Assembly (NCBI GenBank): GCA_018398805.1
Contig: JAGFBZ010000692.1
Span: 248,001-312,000, forward strand
Direction: 5' to 3'
Source of the DNA: Hirundichthys speculiger
Lineage: Eukaryota > Chordata > Actinopteri > Beloniformes > Exocoetidae
Length of the DNA: 64,000 bases
In this document: in pieces, positions 22,918-34,796 of the stretch
Numbering within the stretch: the stretch's first letter is position 1
How the letters are laid out: every line of letters starts with the position of its first letter
Program-made: the position numbers and the translations under genes
Notes under the pieces: model-generated
The model's database searches: none
What the model saw: the letters and a program-made list of their open reading frames with translations, nothing else
What the model was told of the DNA's origin: nothing

Positions 22918-24461
22918 GAGGACAGTAATGCTCCTTTATCAACACAGCACATCTGTGTGCCCCCATGTGGTCAGAAGTGGTACTGCGGCATCGAGTGGTT
23001 TTAACCTCCTCGGGGAAGATGGGACCTAAACTGTTTTCACCCTGGACGTGGCACCCTGGATGGGCCGCCAGTCCATCCCAGGGCCGCATGTGCACGAAAA
23101 ACCACGTGCACTCGCTCATTGCTTTCAAACGGCAGCTCGGACACCGCTGGGACCACGTAGCGCGATTAAACACGAAGCTTCTGCCACCGAGCTCAGCGTA
23201 ACGATAAAGACTGGAAACCGGAACGTCAGCAGTCCTCGTCGATGTGTTGGTGGCAGTTTTTCCAGACTTTATGTCGGACTAATTGCCCGTTGGCTTTCAT
23301 CCAGTGGACATTATCTGCAGGAAAACTGAACCAGAGCCCCCCCCCCACAACTTCTTTTCAGCATCTGTCTTCGTCGTGGGCATTTTTCTTACTTTCACAG
23401 TCGTCATGAGAGTTAAATGCTAAAATACTGAAACATTAATGTGCATATTTGCGTTTTTAGTAATTGTGGCTCAGAGGTGTCGGAGTTTCGACTTCACTTC
23501 ATGCTTAATGAATGTGCAGAATTTATATTTAGACTTTTTTTTTTGTTTTTTTTTTGAGAGAGCAACTAAACAACAGTATGAAGGACTGTTGTTTGTATCA
23601 GAGCCTTTAATGAGTTGTGGAGATGAATTATTCAGCCGTACTTTGTTGTTCCAGTTCTTTCGGTGTTCGAGTGCGTTTGTTTTTGTTTGTTGGAGAGCGA
23701 GCGAAGGTAAGACGACTCTGAAAACTCGCTCCTCGTTTATTATGTTTCTGCTTAATGCGAACGACTGGAACACTTTCAGACGGACAGAACAAGCTGACGT
23801 GTTTATTTTTCAATATATTTTAAAAACCTAGAGAATGTTGACTGTTTTTGAATTTCACAATTTTTGATAAGTTTACAGGTAACTTTCTGATATCAAATCT
23901 GTTACAGGCCTTTAATTTTTATTTTTCTCTTTGTATTTCATATTTTAATTAGGGCTATCGCTTTAACAATTTCAATTAATTACAGAAGTAAATAACCCAT
24001 TTAAAAAGACTAAAGAAAATCAAAGTGCTTTTAATCACACCGTTCTCATGAATTTCTTGTATCCACTCCAGCCCAGTAAGTGGCGCTAATGCACCTAAAG
24101 TTAACTTTTCAGCAGCAATGTTGGCAGCTTAGTAATGTTGTCGTTATATTTGGGAAAATTCAGACCATTTTTTTTTCCAAATAAACGGCAAAACTAGCAA
24201 CGTTTTCTGGCGTTACTGGACACTGACGTGAAAATGCGTCGTTGCTCTTCCTAACAAGTGCTGCGACGCTTAATAATGTTTATTTTGTGATGTTTCGCAG
24301 CGTGTCGTGCCAGCTCTGAAAACTGCAGCTTTGCACTGTAAAGATTCGTAAAGATTCAAAATCTCACGGCGTGAAGATGGCGAGGTCAGTCAGAGAACTT
24401 CTGTCTCCGTCTCCTGGCTCAAAACAGGAAGTTGCGACACGTTAACGTGCGCTCGACTTGA
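22918..24461. other. No clear feature
   Basis: Intron. At 23951-23990 ttagggctatcgctttaaca with ATTAATT may be a worn hAT end, but no partner end was found. Confidence 0.45.
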
Positions 24462-24469
24462 ATTTGGAG

Positions 24470-26076
24470 TAGGGATGTGCACGGTTACTCGGGTACTCGA
24501 GTACTCGAGTAGACAATCTGCTACTCGGTTACAAATTACTAATCGGGTAACCGCCGCCCGCCGGATTGTTTCATTGTCGCTCTCTTTTTCGCCTAAAAGT
24601 GGTACATTTCAGCCTTTACACCCACCGCACCGTGGTCAAAGACGATCTTTGCCGTAGCTGCAATGTTGGCTTTCCCAGAAGCCCGTGTGTCGTCACATGA
24701 CGGGCTAAAATCCAATGAGAAAACATGATCTGCCAAAGATCGTTTATTTACATCAAGATGGTTGCTCTGTTGCCGTGTGTGATCACTACCATCAGGAAAT
24801 CTTCCCGCAAATCCTAATAAATAATGTGTAAATTAACATGTGTATTTCATGCAAATTGAGACAATTAAATGTGCCTGAGATTAATAAGAACCTGTGTTTA
24901 CTGCAGAAAATAAACTAACACACACAATTGTCTGTGAAACTCATGTAGCATAATTGTCCACGCTTTACAATAGTGCTGCGTTGTGGTCGTCAAGTGGAAT
25001 CGACGAACAGACAGGAGCCTGACATGATTGACGGCTAGCTTTGTTTTGTGTAAGAAGATGGCGAGTAAAAGTGCTGTGTGGGACCACTTTGATATGGACA
25101 AAGACGACACAAACAAGGTTGTATGTCGCATTTGTAATTTGTAAGCTGCAGGACTGATCGTAAACAGACTGAGGAGTCGGCTCTCACCTGAGCATGTGGA
25201 CATGCTTATCGCACTGAATAAAAATGAATAGGCAGGGAGGGATCGCACAGTTGTACACATGTTTTGTTCACTTAAATGTTTAGGCTATACAGATTAGGCT
25301 ATTGTTTTGAGTTTGTATGTTAATTAATTTAAGCGCACAAGTTGTGTTAAAAATAGCCTTTATTATTTATCTGTTCGATTGTTTTTTGTCATGACGGACT
25401 CAGGGTTGTGTGTGCCTGACTGCGCAAAGGTGGAGGCTGCGGCGCTTCTAATTTTTCATTTAAATGCATTTATTGTTCAATAAATAAATCAATACTTCGT
25501 TGACATGGTTGGACATTTCGATTTATTGGACACGTATTGTTTAAATAGAAATCATATAAAGTGTACACTTATTTGGGTTGTGCCGGTTTCAGCTTTTAGA
25601 TAAAGCGATCAAGATTCACTCACGTGCATCCACATAACCATCCACATTAAAAGACTTGGTCTTTTTTCGATTCTACAACTTCATGAAACTTAATTTATGT
25701 TTTTTGTGTAGTAATGCATCCAACCGCATACACGTTAATTTTATTTGCAAGGACATGGAAGAAACACGAAAGCATACGCACTGCTAATTACTGAAAGAAA
25801 AAAAAATCCCGGCGTGCGCTCCGTCCAGAGGGGAACCTTTTTTTTTTCCAGTCATAATAAACTCATTTGTGCATTTTTTTTTTTCAGCCATAAACTTATG
25901 TGCATCTTCAACTCCAATCTACTCTTATTAACCATAATATTTTGTCTGACGACGCTGTGTGTCAGCAATGCGCTGTCTGATGGACAGAGCTCATTTATTT
26001 ATTTAATTACTCGGTTACTCGATTAGTACCAGGCACGGGTACTCGGTTAGAAAATTACTCGAAATGCCCATCCCTA
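24470..26076 (+). mobile_element. hAT-O, 1.6-kb deletion derivative
   Basis: The ends are tagggatgtgcacggttactc and gaaatgcccatccct(a). The perfect 8-bp duplication atttggag is at 24462-24469 and 26077-26084. Both ends carry repeated actcggttactcg motifs. The interior keeps the first and last parts of a hAT transposase gene (25058-25231). Confidence 0.93.
25058..25231 (+). pseudogene. hAT transposase N- and C-terminal remnant
   Basis: An ATG opens MASKSAVWDHFDMDKDDTNK, then VVCRICNL and a TAA. This is the start of a BED zinc finger with the Cys-x2-Cys pair. In the same frame directly after the stop comes AAGLIVNRLRSRLSPEHVDM, then LIALNKNE and a TAG, which is the typical last segment of the hAT dimerisation domain and the natural C-terminus. 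The middle of the gene, including the catalytic residues, is deleted at about 25140-25147. The deletion joint is in frame, with one stop codon at the seam. Confidence 0.82.
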
Positions 26077-26314
26077 ATTTGGAGTCTGATTTGTTAACAA
26101 AAACCAAAACAAACAAAAAAAAAAAAAAACCAAGTGCCATCCCAGATCTTGATGCCCTGATTTTTTTTAATCGATTTCCGATGCCGATATCGAAATCGCG
26201 ATAATCTGTTCTCAACTTGACAAAAAAAAAAAAATTAAAAGGTGCATTGTGGGTGTTTTCTAAGCCAAGTTAACTTAGCACGCCTTAGACTGGATCCACA
26301 CAGCTGTGTTGCGT

Positions 26315-26669
26315 TAGGGGTGTGAAAAAAAAATCGATTTGGTGATATATCGCAATTATCGGCCGCCCAATATAATATCGATTTTTCAGTTCCTAATATC
26401 GATTTTTTTTAGGAAAATTCATTGATTCAATTAAATGTACACAAACACTAATAATAAACAGATAGGTTGTTTTGAAGCAAATAATTTTGACTCAATTTGT
26501 CCTCTGAATGATCAATATCATCTGATGAACATATACAGCAACTTGATTTTTCATCTCTACTTTTAATTTTGATATTAACTGGGTAGAATATCGTGATATC
26601 ATATCGTATCGTGACCCAACTATCACAATACATATCGTATTGCGAGGTTCTTGCCAATACTCACCCCTA
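26315..26669 (-). mobile_element. hAT-B copy 3
   Basis: This reverse copy runs from taggggtgtgaaaaaa to cttgccaatactcaccccta. The flanks tgttgcgt and cgttgcgt agree at 7 of 8 bases. Confidence 0.87.
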
Positions 26670-26677
26670 CGTTGCGT

Positions 26678-28072
26678 TCTGACGTTTCTTTGTCGTACCA
26701 AAAACAGCGGATCGGATCTCTTTCCGTACGCCGTCTATTTTAAATCAGACCCGCCTCCGTGCACGACTTCATTGGTTGACGCGCTCGTCAAAGTGACGCC
26801 GGAACCAAACAAACACCTCAGCTCGTCTACAGACGATGTCGTGCCATTCAGAGTCCAAGGAGACGGACGGCGTCAGTGTAGCCGGGTACCTGGACGGGTT
26901 TCGGTGCCATGTACGTTCCCTGACGAGCCCTCTAGTTATTGGTTGGCCGCACCGTTGCCCGATTAGATTACACTTTGAGGGCCTGTACGGGTTTTAATGA
27001 TGCCGAGAGCGGCGCGACTGTCATTCATCTTAATTGGGAGCAGCCTGTCAGGAGCTGCTGCGCGAGCCTCACTTTACTCCCCGCATCCATCCGGCGCCAA
27101 CCGCCTCGTGATAAAACGCAGCGATTCAAACGAGCGCAGCAGCATTTTTGTGTCTCCAAAGATCCATTTGTGTGAAGAGGGAACGGCTGATTCTGATTGA
27201 CGAAGCACGATGGCCGACACGTTACGGCAGGTGGGAATTATGTTCTCACAGGTACAGCAGGAACTGGACTGTTTTCTTTCCTTCTTTTTTCTGCTAATTT
27301 GCAAACAGATTACTTTATTGAAGCACCACAGAAAAGCTCATCTGAAAAGGAATAAATGATTGAGCCGAACCTTTTTTTTTTTTTAAAGCAGAGGGAGGAA
27401 TACAGCTTCTCTGCTGAAGTGTCCTTGTGTTTTCTATCAGCCCAGCAGTTCTTTGTTGATGCCATGAAAGGGTCCAGAATAAAGGACAAATTCCTTCTTG
27501 TGGGGAAGAAAATGCAGAATAACTCATCTATGATTACTGTAGCAAAGCGTATTGATTTAAAGAGGAGGGTTCGGTTTTGATTTTGAGTTCAAATGAACAC
27601 GTCTGTGTGTTTTAGCATTTGATATTTTATGTGATTTTTAAATTAATGATCGCCCTCTTTAATTTCCAACTGAGGGATCTCAGTATGATCAAAATTTTAA
27701 TGCCGATTATATAAAAGATCTTTTCATGGATGGACTGATTTATTTCCAGGAGTCTCTCTTCTTGCAGAATAAAGATTTGGAGTCTTGACTGATTTTATGC
27801 TCAATTTTGCTCACAAAGAGAAGCGCTTACATTTGTTTTACTTTCTGAAGGAGTGACGATCAGCTGTGCATCTGTTTACTTTTTACCAGCGAAAGTAACT
27901 TGACTTTTGTCTGACGGCGATAATCTGTCAGACATCAACATCGATGACCAACGGGCTCAGAGCTGCGGTGGACATCAGGGCAGAGAAGACTAAAAATATA
28001 GATGAGAGAGAAAACTAGATGGCGACTGGGCGAAGACCCCAACAAGAGCACGTTTCGTTGTCGTAAAATCGA
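26678..28072. other. No feature recognised
   Basis: Intron between hAT-B copy 3 and hAT-F copy 3. Frames here are short and unsupported. Confidence 0.55.
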
Positions 28073-28410
28073 CTGCGTACTAGGACTGAGCAATTTTATC
28101 GATTCTGCGATATGTATCGATATTTTATTTCCCCAGAGAGTATCGATTTTTCAGCCGCGGGTATCGATATTCTAAGCTCCCTTCAAAACCCCCGTATCCT
28201 GCACGGGTGCTCTTCCTGCAAAATGCAGCCATTAAGTCCTCCAGCCGCTAGTGTCGCTGTAGAGCATTTCTAACCAGTTATCCGGCTAGAGCTGAGCCAG
28301 TCAGGAGGATGGCGGCGAGTATAAACCCAGCGCCTGCGTGCTGAAAAGCAGATGTGTGAGAGCAGTTCGGGTTTAAAAAGAAAAAGGAAAGCGAAGATTT
28401 AGACAAAAGT

Positions 28411-28660
28411 ATGGCGGTTTGCAACCTGCGAGCCTACCTGAAACGTCACCGGTACAAGGTAATGCTAACTGAGAGCAGCCCAAGAAGTTGCGGCGCGATC
28501 CGAAACAAACCTCGCTGGACAGTGACGGCGGTTGTTGTCACAAATTTCCATCTACTTCACCTAGGTCGCAGAAAATTACGGAGTCCATTACCTACTTTAT
28601 TTTTCAGGATTTGAGACCGTATTCAGTGGTGGAAAACGCCGGCTTTAAGGGCTGTGTAGA
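28411..28660 (+). pseudogene. hAT transposase remnant (BED end and core start)
   Basis: Two pieces of a hAT transposase are recognisable. CNLRAYLKRHRYKV resembles the end of a BED zinc finger (consensus type NLRxHLxRHH). Further on, SQKITESITYFIFQDLRP followed by YSVVENAGFKG is the conserved hAT block before the catalytic core (type DLRPFSVVENxGF). The pieces are in different phases with intervening stops, and the Harbinger-like element interrupts the second right after FKG. Not functional. Confidence 0.75.
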
Positions 28661-29036
28661 CTCTCGCAGCAATGTGACGCAGTTAGCTTGTCAACGGTAT
28701 GCCGCAGTTACTTTTGATTTATGCTCAATTTTGAATTGCGTCTGCGCTATGTTGATCCACGCCACAACGCAAGAGGGACAATCACGAACTACCTAAACTT
28801 ACTAAATTTAACTCTTGCGTTTTTCCACTTCCTCACCGTCTCGGCCGTATCCAGACCCACATTCATCGCTATCTCCCTCCATGAATTACTAGAATATGTG
28901 CTGTCTTTGTAGTGTGGAGAACCAGAATCGTATAGATGTTGGTACTTCCTCATTTCTTCGATGACGTGGATGTAGAATTGACCAATCAGAAGCCTCCCTT
29001 CTCTCCTCTCTGCGGCACTGTCTGCGGCCACCTACC
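28649..29036 (-). mobile_element. Harbinger-like element H, copy 2, inside hAT-F
   Basis: This is homologous to copy 1 and inserted in the transposase remnant of hAT-F copy 3. The minus-strand MADF exon is open from an ATG at 29031 to 28789 (80 codons, including EEMRKYQHLYDSGSPHYKDS and SSNSWREIAMNVG). The outer end near 29036 is truncated. Confidence 0.75.
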
Positions 29037-29235
29037 TTTCAGTTCAATTAATTCAAACAAAGTCATTGGAACACTCACAAGATGTCACCAAAATCACTTT
29101 GTCCCTTTAAAATCTTTCGGAAAATGATGTAAATGTATCTTAAGACAAATATCGATATATATCGTATCATGAGCTGAGTATTGTGGATCGTATCGTATCG
29201 CAAGATTAGTATATCGCTACAACCCTACTGTGTAC

Positions 29236-31810
29236 CTGTAGGGGGGACTCTGCTGTTCCTTTCTGTTGCCTTAAATGTCAACTTGTTATTTCAAGCGGGA
29301 GATAGTTTGAAGAAAAAAAAATACAAGACTGTAATTTAGCCGGGGGAGTCGGAGGACAATTGGAACGGTCCTGATATGATCTGAGCCACCCTGGACGAGC
29401 CGCCGGCGGGCATCCGGCCCCCTAGCGCCACTTCAAATGTCATTTCGGTGGTGACCTCAAAAACGCTCGGACAGCCTCTGCTGCTCAGCTGGTCTTCGTC
29501 CGAGGACCCTTCCAGACCAACCTGCAGCCGGTCCCGGGACTGTTGATGCTGTTGACATCACAGCAAAGTGTGTTACTCTTTAAAAATGGTATGAACATGT
29601 TCTGTTGGGTTTTTATTCACAGGTCAGGAAGTACACTCGGCTGCTAATATGATGCTGAGGAGCTAAAGTTAGCCGCCGGTCAAATGACGGCAACCTTAAT
29701 TATACGAGAATTTGTAGCTTGATGTACAGTTGTCATGGATGTTTTTATTTCTGGGCATTTTAACACAGAGGTCAGTGGAGATGAAGTCCGCCCCCCAGTG
29801 GTAAGTCGTGGAACTGCAACAACAGAGTTCCTGGACGTTGGCGCCTCATATCGACCTGCTGACACATGCGCACCTTTTATTTTAAATATATCCACTTCCA
29901 TCTCTGCTGGCTAGCGGATAAAACTGCTAAACAAGATTTAAAATCTTGATCCTTATTTATGGGGCAACTTTTTTTATTTTTCGCCACGAGAGATGGAAGT
30001 ATGACAAAGTGATTTTAAATGAGGAGCAGCTTGTCATAAAGAGCCGATTTTATTCATCTCCAGTTGTCTGGTTCAGAGTCTCCAGTAACGACGATGTAAA
30101 GTTGGAAGGTTTTTATTTGCACAGAAAAGATTCAAAATGTCACCAGTTCAAGTTGAAACTGCTTCTAAAGAGTAATCAGGACTCCGCTCGACTCTTTCAT
30201 TCTCGCTCTGTTGTATTACTTTACATTACTGTCAGCAGCGAAGGCTGCGAGAGTTTTGGTTACTGACATTGTTTCAGTGTTTTTACGGATGAAAAAAGAA
30301 AAACACCACACAAAGAAGTTAAAGTCACCTACACAGCTGAACCACATAAATCACTCGCTCTTGACGTCTGTGCTTATTTCTTCATCTCATTCATTCATTC
30401 ATCTCCTCTGTGATGTAAAATAAAGCCTTTTGATCGTTTCCTTCGACGCAGATGTTGTCAATAAAAATGTAAGATGCTCTGATGGAGACTGTCTGTCGGA
30501 TGCAGCTGGTTACCACAGAAACTGCAGTTGCATCTGCTGTGAAGTTTCTGAGGTCACGATATGAAAAGTTGATTATTGTTACACAACGGAGTCCGGATCA
30601 GTTAAGCTTTGCGTCGGTCCTGAACTAAACAGCTTCCTCCTCCTCCTCGCGGTTCTGGGTGAAGTGGTGGATTCAACATTCATGAGGGTTAACACGCAGC
30701 TAAGAGCACAAACAGATCTAATCAGCAAAGCTCTCCGTGAGCTCCTCCTCCTCCTCCTCCTCCTCCTCCTCCTCCTCCTCCTGATGCTGCTGGAGAAATC
30801 GATATCTCTCGGGCTGAGCTTGGAGAACTGATGGAATTGGGTTTACCGACGAACTAAAGTGGAGAGCTGTGGTGTTGTTTCAGTCGGATCAGGAGTCGGT
30901 TCATTTACGGTATCCAGGCCGCGGTTGTTTTATCCTGAAGGTCATCTCCAGCGCGTTATCAGCTGCCTTTACCGCACGTGTGCGTAACAGATAATTGGTT
31001 TTAGTGATTTCTTTGACCCTTTCTTTTGTTTTGTCTTTTTAATCTTCAGGTACTTGAATTTGAAACGGTGTTTTGTTAAGATCATGCTGAAGGTTGAAAT
31101 GAGACCGGAAAGCTGAGATCAGAACAGGACGACGGCAGTTTGTAGGTCCTCGGTTTCTTCCCCGGTGTCTCGACCTTTTCCTGCTGGCGGTGCGATCAGA
31201 CGAGCGGGAAGCAGCTGTGGCGTTGAGCATCCTCGCTGGGGCATCTTCTGTAACGTGTTTATGATCATTCTGGACAAACATGTTTTTCTCATGCAGTGTT
31301 GGGTTATACGCATCTCCCCTTTAATCCACCACAAACTTTGGAAGGACTGTCAGATATACCTCATTTATAGATCCTCACGCAAATTCATGCAAATGATTAG
31401 ACAGGGAGGATTATTGTGAGCAGCATAGTTGAGCAATCTGTGACATCTTTCACCTGTGGGGTTGTTCATTCTCTCTTTTTTTTTAATGTTAATATGTCAT
31501 TATAAATATAAAACAATATAAAATCGAAACCAAAGGATTTTTTTTTTTTGAGGAACATTTATTAAAAAATGTCACTACTGTTGACCTGCATCAAAGTTTC
31601 ATAGTCTTTTTTTTTTTTTTCCAGTTTCAGAAACAAACCAGAAATGGAGAATAAAATGAGGTTTGTTTTAGTTTGTGTGGTGTAATGCTGCAAAAGATGA
31701 GACGCCCAGGTTCATGATCTAAGAATGTCACAGCTGGAAAGTTTTAAGGATAAAATGGACAGTGTTGTTAAAGCACAATTTTTTTTTCTTTTTAAAAAAA
31801 AATTAGAGTA
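29236..31810. other. No feature recognised apart from CTC repeat
   Basis: One of the longest repeat-poor intronic stretches; only the CTC microsatellite and T-runs stand out. Confidence 0.5.
30742..30782 (+). repeat. (CTC)n microsatellite
   Basis: About 13 perfect trinucleotide units. Confidence 0.95.
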
Positions 31811-32439
31811 CAGTGATCACTTATTTTTCGCGGTTAATGGGGACCGGCGCCTTCCGCGAAAATCAAAATCCACGAACTGGAGCCGGAGCTCCCCGAGCTT
31901 AAATAATGTGTTTAAAGTATGTTTAAAAACCACAAAAAAGTAGCGAGGCACTGCAGCGAAACAAGACAAAGGCTCAACTGTGGTCTTTCTGTTACCTTCA
32001 CGGCCTCTGGTCTCTGAACCATAAAGAAACCGCTGGTATTGTGTTATTTTTAGCTCGTAATTAGCGGGTAACACGCTAACAACAACAACAAAAGAAAAAG
32101 TCTGGTTTTCCCTGCAGGAACTTGTAACATCACACAGGTTGTATTGTTGGGCTCCTGTCGGTTAACAGAGAATGTAAATCTATACACGCTGGGCTGCTGT
32201 TGATGCTCACTACACTTTTCATCTAACCACGTTTTCATTCTGCCGTCCCACGACACACACACTACATTACCCATAAGGCCACTTTATTACCCATAAGGCT
32301 ACCTTCTTAAAGGGGCCAGGCTGGCTCACAACGTTTCTTCGCTGTGAGAGAACGCGCACAACATCCTGTGATATTTTTTCTTATATATTTCTGAAAAATC
32401 CGTGAATAACTTAAAGCGTGACTTGGCGAGGGATCACTG
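31811..32439 (+). mobile_element. Tigger-like element D, copy 2
   Basis: The ends cagtgatcacttatttttcgcgg and ggcgagggatcactg are flanked by TA. It is about 629 bp and collinear with copy 1, with a duplicated attacccataaggc motif near the right end. Confidence 0.87.
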
Positions 32440-32488
32440 TACGCACTTTGTTCTATCAATCATAATGGAATAAAAATTTGGATAACAG

Positions 32489-32660
32489 GACTGAGCTTCT
32501 CCTCGGTCCTTTCGTACCCTGTGTCTCCGTTGCAGTGACGGACCTGGCAGGATCCACTGACTCGGCAAACTAGTGCTCGGGTCCAGTTGGTGGCGGTAAT
32601 GCATCACTTTTGCCGTTTGCCAGGAACCTGCAGGGAAATAACGACAGAGGGGATGAGCGA
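32489..32660 (+). repeat. Dispersed repeat K, copy 1
   Basis: It shares with the two other copies the core gacggacctggcaggatcca ctgactc and, 40 bp later, ttggtggcggtaatgca. Class unknown; a tail rich in agaag in copy 2 suggests a retroposed origin. Confidence 0.6.
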
Positions 32661-33855
32661 GGATGAGCTCAGCATGGAAGGATTTGACGTTGCGGCTGCA
32701 TTCCTGTTCACTGGGTTTGGGTGGACAGTGAAGGTGCTGATAAATGAGAAGAGCAGACAGGAAGTTAAAGGACGACACTAGAAAGTTATCTCCTGCCTAA
32801 CAGCATATCCAGTCCGGCACCGAGCCACCTGTGTTTGAAAGTAGCGCCGGACATCAGGGAGGGACTTGTTACGCTGGTTATGGAGAAGCACAGATGCCCG
32901 AGACAATGTGCTGAGTATTAAAACATGTTTTCCAACACTTAGCTGTTGATTATAATTAGCAGCAGATGCCATCAGCAATGCTTAGCGATAATCCAAGCAC
33001 GCTTGGTAATTGCCGATAAAGCTAACTGTTGTAGCGTAGCGTATGAATTGTGATGAGATAAGGAGGATCTCTTTGTGCGTCCTCCCATGTCACTCAAGGT
33101 GATCTGATGAGGATGGGGATTTCCTCGCCAGTCAGCAGTAAACTACGGTTAAACTAAGTACACTTTTTGATCTCGAGATGCAGGAAAATCCAAAATAAAT
33201 CAAGGGGAATTATTAATGAAGGATTACACGCAGGCCTTTTTACAAGAGCAGAACCGCGGCTTTGATGTGGCGTCTGAGATGAAATGTTGTAGCTCGAAGG
33301 CGTTCATTGACTTTTACCTCGTGGAACAAAACAGTTTCAGCTTCATCATGTAACAATTGGAATTTCTCAGGCGCTCAATGAAAAAAAAAAACAATTGATT
33401 AAACGTACAAGATGTCCTGTCATTGTTGGTTTGTTTCCCTGCAAACGCTTTGAAGAAAGACAACTTGTCAATGACTTTCTGTTTGATGACTTTAGGAACC
33501 CACAGAGGATCATAAAATTTAATGGGAATGTGGATTTTAAAGTTGCTTTCTGAGAATCTCGAGGCCGTTGCTTTCATGAGCCAAATCTTAAATTTTAGAA
33601 CAAGCTCATATCTACATCTTGAAGCTATGGATATCCTCCATAAACTCTTAAAGTCCATTTGGGGATAAAAATAAAAATGTGAGGTTTGTTTAAAGAGTGT
33701 AAATGTTCTCTGAGGGCGGGAACATTACAGTGAAATTATTTGTCTGAAAAGAAAAAAAATTAATCGTCCAGAGGTTTAGAAATGGCTCTAAACTGCTGCC
33801 TAATACACAACATTTATCTGGGTATTAAGAGGTTTAAAAGTTAAAAACAAAAAAT
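32661..33855. other. No feature recognised
   Basis: Intron between repeat K copy 1 and hAT-I copy 1. A minus-strand frame at 33658-33314 has no domain. Confidence 0.55.
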
Positions 33856-33863
33856 ATTTGACC

Positions 33864-34788
33864 TAGGTATGCACATGGCTAACAGTTAACCGATAACAGT
33901 AACTCTGACCGATTAATACTAACGGTCAATTTTGTTTTTAAGCTACGTAATTCAATCAGCTCATGGGGGCGTGTCGACAGGTGCAACACATGCCATCAGG
34001 TGCGTCCCATCACAGCCCACTTTACAGCCAAGATGAAGAGAGCAAAAATGAGTTCTGTGTTGGGACAATTTCGACCGGAAAGGGGAGGAGATCATTTGCA
34101 AATTATGCGGTACAGCGCTGAAATACTCCAGCAGTACGAGTACAATGCAGTACTGAAATACTCCAGCAGTACCAGTACAACGCAGTACCACTTAAGAAAC
34201 AAGCATCCAGCATCAGACGATGGAGGACCATCGCAGAGAACTTTGCCCTCCATGATGGCCGGGAGAAAGTGTGACGCGTCTGAGAAGTTAAAGGAAAAAA
34301 TCTGTTCAATGGTGGAAAAAGACATTTTGCCCATCAGTGTGGTCAGTGGTGAAGGGTTCCAGGAGCTAATGGGCTATATCGAGCCTAATTACCAAATTCC
34401 ATCAAGACCGATCATTACCCGACGATTAGAGGCTTGCTTTGAGGAGAGGAAAAAGGAACTGAAAACGCAAGTTCGTAGCTATTACAACGGACTGCTGGAC
34501 CGCGCTCACAACAGAGAGCTACGTGACAATTACATGTGACGATATCGATGAGAACTGGAAAGCTAATTCTGCCGTCCTGTTGACGTTAAAGTTAATGGAA
34601 AGCCTTGTCGGAATGGTGGGACGTTTGTGTGTCGGAATAGCGGTATTTCAGGATGGTGATGTGTCTAAATGATGGAATGATGGAATGTCAGAATGGCAGC
34701 ATGGAAGGGCATTTAAATATTATCGGTTATTGGTTATTAATCGTTAAAGGGCGTCGGTTAACAGTCATAACCAAAACATGCATCCCTA
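33864..34788 (+). mobile_element. hAT-I copy 1, with damaged transposase
   Basis: The ends are taggtatgcacatgg and caaaacatgcatccct(a). The perfect 8-bp duplication atttgacc is at 33856-33863 and 34789-34796. It is 925 bp and contains a broken hAT transposase gene, so it is a deletion derivative of an autonomous element. Confidence 0.92.
34033..34600 (+). pseudogene. hAT (ZBED-type) transposase fragment
   Basis: The open frame 34000-34539 contains YHLRNKHP (end of a BED finger) and then EKICSMVEKDILPISVVSGE, GFQELMGYIEPNYQIPSR, a typical hAT N-terminal domain. The first half of the finger is in another frame: from about 34063 it reads DRKGEEIICKLCGTALKYSS with the Cys-x2-Cys pair. One extra T in tctgtgttggg (about 34048) and a 35-bp direct duplication (34118-34152, 34153-34187) together shift the frame by 36 bases, so the frame returns downstream. 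Near 34500 another frameshift moves TTESYVTITC and DENWKANSAVL out of frame. The catalytic core is deleted. Not functional. Confidence 0.82.
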
Positions 34789-34796
34789 ATTTGACC

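Larger units (their letters stand above)
28081..29227 (+). mobile_element. hAT-F copy 3, retains transposase pieces
   Basis: The ends are taggactgagcaatttta and atcgctacaaccccta-like, and flanks ctgcgtac and ctgtgtac agree at 7 of 8. Unlike other copies it keeps part of a hAT transposase gene (about 28400-28660). That gene is cut by a Harbinger-like copy (about 28649-29036). It links the short hAT-F copies to a parent with a BED-type hAT transposase. Confidence 0.85.

Noticed and set aside
23439..23831. 130-codon + strand frame with opposing minus-strand frames
   Set aside because: Phe/Cys-rich text from T-runs, no domain, no splice-bounded exon.
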